Part shown: one piece after another, positions 55,304 through 64,000 of the stretch
Layout: every line of letters starts with the position of its first letter
Position numbering within the stretch: position 1 is the first letter of the stretch
Assembly (NCBI RefSeq): GCF_008728515.1
Contig: NC_044976.1
Location: forward strand, 211,669,467-211,733,466
DNA length: 64,000 bases
Direction of reading: 5' to 3'
DNA from: Papio anubis
Lineage: Eukaryota; Chordata; Mammalia; Primates; Cercopithecidae
Position numbers and translations under genes: made by a program
Notes under the pieces: generated by a model
Databases searched by the model: none
What the model was told of the DNA's origin: nothing
Seen by the model: the letters and a program-made list of their open reading frames with translations, nothing else

Positions 55304-58300
55304 GTTAAAAGAAATGCTTCCAAGGGCTCCCAGTCTAATCCAAGAACTCCCAGAAACTATGACCTATCCTGAAAAATGGACAGAATTTTATGTATATTTT
55401 CACATTTTCACAAGTTTCTCATTTAGCCTAAAGGTTTACATAGCTTTTTTTATATCAAGCTCTGTCTAGTGTCTAGTGAGTCAAGAATGTAAGCAGTTTC
55501 TCCCATCTCCTGAAGGAATTATTTTGCTTTTCAAAAAAAAAATAACAAAAACAACAACAAAAACTTCACAAGCATCATAATTAGAAGCCAATAACATTTA
55601 AATACTAGTAAGAGATTTAAAGGGAGGTTTGCACCATGGGAAATCTTTTGTTCTACAACAAACAGAATTTCTGAATAGTGTTTTCATAAACTATTCTATC
55701 ACAAAGATACAATACTCTGGGGGAAAAATCACCTGCTTCTAAAAATATGGGTTCACCATTGGTAGGGAGAGGAAGAAAGTCCGGCTAAGCTAACCTATAT
55801 ATATGTTCCAGTAGCCATTCCTTTTTCAACTTCAGAATTCCTCCATTTCTAAACCTTTCCTTAGAAAAACGTAATTACTGTTTGAATTACCTTCCAGGTT
55901 GAAGCCTGCCAAGGAAAAATTGGGCTCACAATTGATTGAAATTAGAAGTTGACAGCTTTAATATCCCAATTAAAAATTAAAAAGAATCCAGGATGCTGAA
56001 AAATGGTTCTTTTCACACAGACAAGCAATGTGTCAGTGACTGTCTTCCCATCCTTAACCATGGAACAGAAAGCATGTGTGATTGTGTTTTATGAGACTGC
56101 AGCTCAGGGGAATTCTCTTAAATTTCTTTCTCCCTTTTTTTATCTTTAGAAATCACCAAAGGAAAAAGAAAAACATATTGGGTCGATAAGTTACCAAATT
56201 CCATGATTCTGTATAAATATCAGAGCTGGTATCGTGTGTCTTTAACTTTGCAGAGATTGTGTAAGATTAACATGAGTTAATATTTTACATGACAGGAAGA
56301 TGAGCTTGTAAAATAACACTTTGTGCAGCTGGTAGAGGAAAGAATAAGGCTTCAGGCGCCAGTTCTCCGCGTATTGCATTTCAGCTCCCAAACTGTCCTT
56401 CAATACCTGCTCTGTGATAATGGAGGAGTTTCCTTTCAGCTTTTCTCCTGCACAGACAGCATGAGGTTGAGCTTTCTTAGTAGAGGTGCTGGAGGGACAG
56501 TGCAGGAGCAGGGGGGCTCTCCTGCCATTTTCAGCTGGTGCTTGGTGGGCCACTGGTGTGGGTGTGAAGAGATCTGGTGAGGCCCAGTGACAGCCACATG
56601 CCTAAAAGACATAGTCCCTCAGTGCCCTTGCAGCTCTGGCCTGGGCGGGTGGTAACATTCTTATGGCCCTCTCCACATGGGTGCCATGTAGGCCAGACGC
56701 CCTATTCCCTCTGCTTTCTTGCATGCCTGGCCATCTGCTATGGCTCACCTGTGGCTTACTTGCATCTGAGAGGCAGGACTGTCAGACTTATTAAAACAAG
56801 ACTCCCAGTTAAATTTGAATTTCAGATAAATAGCCATAATTCCTTAATATAAGTATATCCCATACAACATTTGGGCCACACTTAGACTACAGGCAGACCA
56901 GCCAACTTTGGTATCCAGAGGGCTGCAATCACACATTCTCCGACGTGTCTGAACCCTAGCTTTGCATACACCCCTTATCCTTCCGGTAACATAAAGACTT
57001 TTCTTACAGTTTTGAACCAGAGATAAGTAATTCTTTATATTACATTTCCCTTAGTTTAAGTTGCTATGTGGTTTCTGTCTCCTGATTGGACACAGACTGA
57101 TATACTTCATATTCAGAAAGAAACAGAAAAGAGGGTGGTGAAGACCTCTGGGAGGTAATTTGCAAGTGAGAAAACAGTAAGCATGTCCAGGTATGCTTAT
57201 AAAAGAAATTCTGATCAAGACAATGCAGAAGCCTGAAAACAATAAAACACCTAATGCCAGAAGCCATCTGAATTTAGGGTTTCGGGATCTGTGGCGTGAA
57301 ACACTTGCTGCCCGCTTCCTGCACTTCATGGATACTCTGCATCCATTGCCCTATCAGCCCAGCTGCCCTATTGGTGGCTGCAGGAGCACCTTGAAGATGG
57401 ACTGGAGGCTGATGATCCCCCTTGCTAGCAGGAGGCCTGGCAGTCCTCCTTAGAGAGTGACAAATACACCTATAAGGTGCAATGGAGAGGCATTCAAGAC
57501 ACGCTACTATTGAGCGGAGGAGTTTCCACGATCTAAGGAAAAGAATGGGAAGTTTGGAAAAAAGAGATGGATTTTGCACAGAAACTTAATTCCTGGAAGC
57601 ATTTTACGTGTAAGAAACTAACATCTGAGGAATTCTGAGAGTTCTCTGGGGGAAATCAAACTTTGTGAAGTCGTAGAATCCTTATATTAAAAAAATCAAT
57701 TTCTGAGACATGAGCAAGGGTAGAAGTTGAATGATATGGCTATTTGAGGTTATGGGGCCATCTGAGTGAGCAGAGCCTTTGGATGACTGTGGGGCCAAGC
57801 AGGGACCTCAGGGAGAGTGGTGGGAGCCATAGCAGGCTTTTGTTAAAGCTCACAGAAGGACATTGTGAAGGTTCTGCCCTGGAATCCTCTGTCTGGGTAC
57901 TTAACTCACTGGGAGGCTTGCAGCTCATCCCAGTTCAAGCGGGATACCTGGAGATGCCTCGGGCCAGAAATCCATCTGCCTAATCTGTCTGGGTTCTAGA
58001 TTATGTCATGAAGTAAAAGGTGATCATTCAAAATTTATAACAGTTTGAGGAACAACAATCTCATCCTTCTTTGCATTGTAGTCACTCAGGGGTCTTGCTT
58101 TTCTCCCATTGGGTTATCAGCCAGAAAACTAGAACTTGTATTTTATTCATTTGAAATCCCCTGTTGTCTGGCACATGCTGTAGAATCTCTGTGCTCCTCA
58201 GAGGAACAATAGGAGTGGGCACAGTATCACATCTTCGTCCCATAGTCTCTGTGTGTGCTCCGGAAGAAACACAGTCCTTGTTGGTGGAATGAATGATTAG

Positions 58301-58649
58301 AAGCCTATAATTCTAAAAAGAGAAAGCTTCTGTTGTATTGACTTATACTTGGTTCACTTTTTGTGTTACCTTGCATAATTCAATTGTTTCAAAGCCTCTT
58401 AAGAGTAAGTGCTTTCTTTTATAACCATCAGAATTATCAAAGACAGCTGAGGTGGTCTTTGAAGATCTTTCCTTTACGTGTATGGTTGGGGAAATGTGTT
58501 GTATGTACTTATGTGTACTCTGATTAACATGATTACATAAGACCAAATACAAATGTGTAAAGAAGTCCTTCTTCCTGTCTCTCCTAGAATCTAGATCTAC
58601 CAACAAGCAGCAGGAGGTGCCTGACTGCACAGCAGGTTCTGATGAAATG
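55304..58649. other. Long intronic stretch, few recognisable elements
   Basis: About 3.3 kb. A block at 56780-56885 (CCCAGTTAAATTTGAATTTCAG, TAAGTATATCCCATACAAC) looks like part of a dispersed element I cannot name. 56590-57580 is of higher G/C content with frames on both strands and no protein family features. No exon called. Confidence 0.4.
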
Positions 58650-58850
58650 GAGGGTTTTTAAAACCAGACAGTCTGCACATCCACCACTTACTAACTTGTC
58701 CCCTCAGGCAAGTCATTTAATCTCTCAGAGCCCCATGTGAAAAAAGGAAACAATAATAGAACAGTTTTCTTAAAGCTGCTGAGAAAATGAAAAGAGGTAA
58801 TCATGGGCATCTAATACTCAATAAATATTTGTTATGACTATTATTACTAT
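58650..58850 (+). repeat. MIR SINE
   Basis: AACCAGACAGTCTGCACATCC, CAGGCAAGTCATTTAATCTCTC and TACTCAATAAATATTTGTTATG in order. Confidence 0.8.
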
Positions 58851-60846
58851 TTGTGTCAGAGTTGGGGAATTGAAAACTGTACTTGGGCAAATCTGTTGAA
58901 TGAAGGGCTGCCAAAAGTTAGCTGCATGCAGCTTCTCCTGGTGTTTTGTTCGTGGCTACAGAAAGGGATGCAGATAAGAAAATTTGTTTCTGAGTGGCCC
59001 TTAGATTTTCTACCAGGAACAAACATCTACTTCACTGTTCTTAACTGTCAACCTCTTCAAGACCTCCCTAGTTGGCTGTCAAGACTTTATTTTACACTGC
59101 ACATGGCAAGTGGCCAGCACTCTTACATCTATAGAAATGTTTCCTCCCTAACTCACAGATCTTTCCATGGCCTCCACTGGCTTGGCAGCTCCATTTACTC
59201 CCCGGACATGCATTACCTTGGAATATCGATCTTCCCTTGGCACAGAGTTAGACTCAAATCCCATTACTTCATCCTGCTCAGCATCTCCACTATTTGATTT
59301 AATTATCCATCTCCACTGCTCTCCCCCAACACTTTTTTCCTTTAATATGCTTAATGATTTATAGTATTTAGTTCCTTCAACAGCTGTGCTTGAAAGACAC
59401 AGTCTGGGCAGTTAATGACCTGTGAATTATTTAATAGCAAATGTAATGACCTCAGAATTGAACTGATGCTTTATAAGTAATTTCGATGGTCTTCTTTTTA
59501 GATTTGGTGAGATGGGCCTGTGGGAGTTTTTTCACTTTGAAGATACACGGCTCTGCAAAAATTGAAGGTAAATATATAAGAAAGGTCAGAGAGTTTTAGG
59601 CCAAAGGCAGAGAAAAGGAAAATTCTCAGGCTTAAGGATGGAGGGAAAATGTAATGCCAAAAAAAACAAAAAATATTTTTAAAGTGAGGGTGGAGGCAGC
59701 AGGACGTACAGAGCTGGTTGATGGAGAGAAGGATGTGGCGAATTCAGGGATGAAAAATAGTCATACGTGACAAAGGAAGAAAATCAGTTAATATGGCTCT
59801 ACCCTCTTTCTTCATCCTGTATGTTGACTCTTTTTCCTGGAGCACCTCATGGGCGCTATAAAGTTCTAGCTCAGCTTAATAAAAGAACATGAATCAGTCT
59901 GGGAAAAGAACTGGGTGGCTGCAAAGGGTGTAATTACAACAAGGTAAATGCTGGGCAGAACACAAATTTAGAGAAAGATGATTGGCAGAGATATTATTTT
60001 AATAATTAATTTGCAGTTGGTGTCATTAAAAAAGAAAACAGCATTTGAGGAACACTACGTTAGACCGAGCCAAGAATCAGAGAGCAGACTCACAAAATGC
60101 AAAATTGTACTAAAGTGTTCTACACAAAGGTCTGGGTTTTCTTCTGAAGTTGTGGGTCAGACCCACCAGCACTGCCTGGAGTACTGATGTGCTGTCAGGA
60201 AATCTCCCCATGGAAACATAACCCCCTGGACAAAGGCTCTGTAGGGTAGAAAACCCTGAGGTTACATAAGTTTTTATCACTTGAAAAAGCCCTGATTGTC
60301 TTTTCATGGTCCCAGAAGTCATGAGATCTTAAAAAGCCCCCTAATTTCTATTCAATTCAAATACCTAAAAATTAAGGAGCCCTAGCAAAACATCTGAACA
60401 CTATGTTGTTTTCTTATACCAACTGTCATTTCCAATTGACAATCCTTTCCAAATCTCATTAAAGGGAAGCTTATTAGCTAACTTCCTAGACTCGACAGCA
60501 TGGTTAGTAGTGCTGGGTAGTGCTGAAAAACGACAAATAAGGTGATATGCTAAAATCTGCCACTGTGTTGACTGTGGTAAGCCAACTGTCTGGAATCGAG
60601 CTTTCTGAGAAAAATAATTCAAAGACCTGGAAATTTCTACAGGCCAATTGGTTATAAACGTGCTTGGGTTGGTTAGGTACAGGCTTCTCCACCTGTACTG
60701 TGCAGAAGCTAGCCTACTAATTTATTCATACATATATTTCTATAGGCCACAAAGTTTACTTATTTCTTACTATTTGCCTCTAGGACCTCTACAATTATTA
60801 AAAATATTGAAGAAGGCTTTGAAGAAGAAAGAACTTGCTTTACTGT
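58851..60846. other. Intronic sequence, no feature recognised
   Basis: A 148-codon plus-strand frame at 58851-59297 begins in the MIR tail and has no family features. Nothing else recognised. Confidence 0.4.
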
Positions 60847-60907
60847 CTATGTATGTATGTATGTATGTATGTATGTATGTATGTATCTCTCTCTCTCTCT
60901 CTCTCTC
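60847..60907. repeat. Compound microsatellite (TATG)n(CT)n
   Basis: About ten TATG units followed by about ten CT units, ending CTCTCC. Confidence 0.95.
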
Positions 60908-61410
60908 CACTTTCTATTTTATAAATGAGGAAAACAAAAGCCCAGAGAGGATGAGTAAATTGTCCAAAACCAAGTAAGTTCAAATCTGACAGGTTAAAAA
61001 AATGCATTTGCTTATTTGTATTTGTATTTCTTTAAATATGAATGCCACCGAGAATCTTGTTTTATATGGTTTTTATCTTGATATATTTTTTTCTATAAAT
61101 TTTCTCTTCATATTCTGGTCCCATTTAAAAAGTTTTGGTTGTTCACATTTTTTATAATTGATTGGAAAACGCCTTTGTATATTAAGGATGTTAATCTTTT
61201 ATATATTTCATACTTTTTAAACTTAAGGAAAAGAGTGCTTTTGAAACATCACAAGAATATTTTTAAGCCATAAATGAGGGTAGCTATGTATTAACTTATC
61301 AAAATATTATAGGAATAAATTGACAGGTCTTCATATTCGAACTGTAACATAAATGTACTTATCCTTCCTTTATACTCAGGCTACTTGTTACAAGACGTCA
61401 GCTGACAATT
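60908..61410. other. AT-rich intronic sequence
   Basis: TTTTATAATTGATTGGAAAACGCC and the surrounding T-rich text could be decayed L1, but no diagnostic block is visible. Confidence 0.35.
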
Positions 61411-61616
61411 TTTTTTTTTTTGAGACGGAGTCTCGCTCTGTCGCCCAGCTGGGATTACAGGTGCCCGCCACCATACCTGGCTAATTTCTGTACTTGCAGT
61501 AGAGACAGGGTTTCACCATGTTGACCAGGCTTGTCTCAAACTCCTGACCTCAAGTGATCTGCCTGCCTCGGCCTCCTGAAGTGCTGGGATTACAGGCATG
61601 AGCCACTGCACCCAGT
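61411..61616 (-). repeat. Alu with large internal deletion, minus strand
   Basis: GAGACGGAGTCTCGCTCTGTCGCCCAG jumps straight to CTGGGATTACAGGTGCCC, losing about 95 bases between short matching CAGCTGG-like sequences. Ends CACTGCACCCAG. Confidence 0.95.
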
Positions 61617-61904
61617 CTATTCATGTAAGTTTTAAAATCAGAAAAAACTAAGTAAAGAATAGAAATTAAAGAATGACAAAAAATATCCCAAATTCACACT
61701 AGCTTTTAATCTCGAGGGTAAAATGCAATAAAGGAGAAGAAAGAAGAACATTTCTAATTGGGTCTTGGTTATAAGGGTTTTTTTTAATTAAAAAAAAATA
61801 CAAGTTCCTTTATAAACTCTTTGTTCCTGTGACATAGTATATCAAAATTAAACATTTTTAAAACGCCAGCATAATTTTTAACATGGTTAGGAATATTTTA
61901 TTTT
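61617..61904. other. AT-rich spacer between two Alus
   Basis: Nothing recognisable. Confidence 0.4.
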
Positions 61905-62214
61905 TTTTATATTTATTTATTTATTTTTGAGACGGAGTCTCGCTCTATCGCCCAGGCTGGAGTGCAGTGGCCGGATCTCAGCTCACTGCAAGCTCCGCCC
62001 CCTGGGTTCCCGCCATTCTCCTGCCTCAGCCTCCCGAGTAGCTGGGACTACAGGCGCCGCCACCTCGCCCGGCTAGTTTTTTGTATTTTTAGTAGAGACG
62101 GGGTTTCACCGTGTAGGCTAGGATGGTGATGTCTCAATCTCTTGACCTCGTGATCCACCTGTCTCGGCCTCCCGAAGTGCTGGGATTACAGGCGTGAGCC
62201 ACCGCGCCCGGCCC
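61905..62214 (-). repeat. AluY of an Old World monkey-like subtype, minus strand
   Basis: (TTTA)n tail, then well-preserved AluY with GTGGCCGGATCTCAGC and CCACCTCGCCCGGCTAGTTT, variants I know from macaque-type AluY subfamilies. Ends CACCGCGCCCGGCC with CpGs intact. Confidence 0.95.
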
Positions 62215-62489
62215 TTCACATATGTTTTCACGTCAGGTGACTTTCTTAATGAACAGGGAACACGGCAGCTGTCCCCATGAAACTGTTTCTCACCGTGGGC
62301 ACTCATCTACCACCTCCTGTTCCTCAGATCTAATCTGTGCCTGCAGGGTCTGCTTTAGCCTATACATTCCACATGGCTGCTTCTGCTCTCTTGAAACTCA
62401 CAAAACTCACAAAAAGATGCCAGTGGCCCATGAATCTACACTATCGATCACTGCTTCAGAGATTCCTCAACTCTGTTCCTACCACATAT
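62215..62489. other. Intronic sequence, no feature recognised
   Basis: No repeat recognised; short overlapping frames only. Confidence 0.35.
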
Positions 62490-62592
62490 ACGGATCCCAT
62501 TAGTAACAGTCATTTATTAAGAGCTAAAAGTCTGCCAGTTTCACTGCTAAATGCTTTAGATACATTACCCTCTAATTCCTACAGCTATTCCA
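62490..62592 (-). repeat. MIR SINE fragment, minus strand
   Basis: GTCATTTATTAAGAGCTAAAAG, CTAAATGCTTTAGATACATTACC and CAGCTATTCCATGAGG. Confidence 0.5.
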
Positions 62593-62594
62593 TG

Positions 62595-64000
62595 AGGGTC
62601 CTCTCATTTTCTCTTGCTTTCTGTGTCAGTTTGTTAAGAGGTTTCCAAGATATTTGTCCGTTTCATTTAAATTTTCAAATTGATTGGCACAAATTTGTTC
62701 ATGATATCCTCCTATTTTTAACGTCTCTAATATCTGCATATGCTCGTTTTTCCACTCATTGATACTGGTCAGTTTCGCTTTCTCCTTTATTCTCTTGACC
62801 AGTCTCCCCAGGGGGTTATGAAATTATGAATGTTTTCAAACATCAACTTTTGGCTTCATTGAATTTCTCTATGATCTATTTTTAAAATTTCATTAATTTT
62901 TGATCTTGTGTTTAACATTCTGTCCTTTCCGCTTTCTTGGGGTTAAAATTTTCGTGAGATGAATGCATAGGTGATTTTCAGCTTTTCTTCTTTTCTATCA
63001 TATAAAGACTATGATTTTCCCTTTAATCACTACTTTAGCTGCATTACGCAAATTTGATATATTACAAAAGAGTTTTAAAGTTTATTTCCATTGTTATTTC
63101 TTTGTTACCCTAGCATTACTTAGAATAAGTAATGGAATGCTTCATTTCCAACCATTGGGAGGTTTTCCAGTGTCTTTTTGTTATTCAGTTTCTAGCTTAA
63201 TTTTTCTATAGACATGAAACATACGCTGTATGATTTAAATCCTCTAAAATGTGTTGAGATTTGCTTTATGGCCTAGCATATAGTCTACTCACACAAAAAT
63301 TTCATTCCACTTGAAAAGAATGTGCACTCTGCATTTGTTGGTTGCAGTGTTCTATATGTGTTACTCAGGACCCATTATTAATTGTTCAAATCTCCCCATA
63401 TTATCATAACTGCTTCCTTGAATTACTAGAGATCATCTTATACTTCTGTAACATTTGAATGCAACTGAGATAGTTGCATTTAGATCTCTAATCTATGATT
63501 ATAAATTTATCTCCTTTTAGTTCTGCCAGTTTTGGTTTTTATAGTTGGGGACTACTTTTAGGTCCACCTCAAAGTTAAGAGAGTTATATCTATTATATTG
63601 ACTTTCTAATAATTATGAAATGGCCATCTTTGGTAATTCTTCTTGCATGAAAGTCTACTTTCTTATATAGTTTGTTTTTTGTTTGTTGGTATAGCCATAT
63701 CAATTTTCTTTTGGAAATGTCATATGTAAGATATTTTTCATTCCGTTTACTATCAAATCTTCAGTATCCTAATATATAAAATGGATATTTTGTTTTATAT
63801 TTATATATATATACACACACACACATACACACACACTTGTATGTATATGTATATACATTCCACTGTGATAATTTTTGTCTTTTAATTGGAGAATTTAGGG
63901 CATTTATATTTAATATAATTACTAATATGTTTGGATTTAAAACATCATTTATCCAACCTGCTCTTTTAACAGTTATTGTGGATATCGTAACTGCTTCCTT
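62595..64000 (-). mobile_element. Old L1 ORF2 region, antisense, runs off the window
   Basis: Antisense ORF2 blocks: CAACTTTTGGCTTCATTGAATTTCTC, TTTAATCACTACTTTAGCTGC, TTCCATTGTTATTTCTTTG, GTTGAGATTTGCTTTATGGCC, CTTTTAATTGGAGAATTTAGGGC and TTATATTTAATATAATTACTAATATG. Many stops in both directions. Contains a (TA)n/(CA)n run at 63801-63860. Confidence 0.8.
63801..63860. repeat. (TA)n(CA)n microsatellite in L1
   Basis: TATATATATATACACACACACACATACAC followed by TGTATGTATATGTATATAC. Confidence 0.9.

Larger units (their letters stand above)
40373..64000 (-). other. PLD5: PLD5 intron, upstream of the exon (partial)
   Basis: This is inferred to be the intron ending at the TAG acceptor immediately before the exon on the minus strand. 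The last 25 bases before the acceptor are pyrimidine-leaning. It holds only repeats and unassigned intronic sequence and continues past the window end. Confidence 0.75.

Noticed and set aside
56242..57583. Cluster of frames on both strands in higher-G/C intron
   Set aside because: No recognisable protein in any frame and no conserved splice pattern visible.
58851..59297. 148-codon plus-strand open frame
   Set aside because: It starts in a MIR tail, shows no domain and has no splice or promoter support.
62337..62762. 141-codon plus-strand open frame
   Set aside because: It crosses a MIR fragment into antisense L1.
1..64000. Complete novel gene system, tRNA or rRNA genes
   Set aside because: I looked for operon-like gene clusters, tRNA boxes and rRNA segments and saw none. 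Apart from the PLD5 exon, the content is intron and transposon sequence.

Overview
The window is primate nuclear DNA. About 30 Alu elements on both strands, L1 3' ends of several ages, MIR/L2 fossils, MaLR LTRs, hAT and Tigger DNA transposons and a class II endogenous retrovirus lie at low gene density, and nothing looks bacterial. The Alu at 61905-62214 carries bases I associate with AluY subfamilies of Old World monkeys (GTGGCCGGATCTCAGC and CCACCTCGCCCGGCTAG). A cercopithecid monkey is therefore my best guess, but a hominoid is not excluded.

The only protein-coding gene segment I can support is one 128-bp exon at 40245-40372 on the minus strand. Its 42-residue product matches the first phospholipase-D-like motif region of PLD5, including the loss of the catalytic His and Lys. 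Everything else is best read as two large PLD5 introns: the downstream intron at 1-40244 and the upstream intron at 40373-64000.

Layout. 1-15 kb: Alus in both orientations, MER5A-type hAT copies, MIR, L2 in both orientations, and two short dispersed sequences I cannot name. 15-25 kb: a 5'-truncated L1 carrying a (TCTA)15 microsatellite, an L2 split by an Alu, a minus-strand L1 3' end split by an Alu, and an MST-type LTR. 25-30 kb: a repeat-poor stretch, a Tigger3-like element inside an LTR-like repeat, and a 43-bp minisatellite. 30.19-38.71 kb: a nearly full-length Tigger1 split by an Alu, a 5.6-kb HML-type provirus (itself carrying an Alu) and another Alu. 38.7-43.3 kb: the PLD5 exon and repeat-poor intron. 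43.3-48.9 kb: an L1 with five copies of a 92-bp tandem repeat, then a MER20 split by an inverted L1 that is split by a young AluY. 49-64 kb: old L1, a tandem Alu pair, MIR/L2 fossils, an MSTD-type LTR and an L1 ORF2 remnant running off the end.

No intact viral or transposon reading frame remains. The main points of interest are the nested insertion histories, the mosaic LTRs and an unexplained GC-rich segment inside the provirus, the tandem expansion inside an L1, and two short dispersed repeats of unknown family. All coordinates were read by eye, and repeat ends are generally good to a few bases (about 20 for old repeats).
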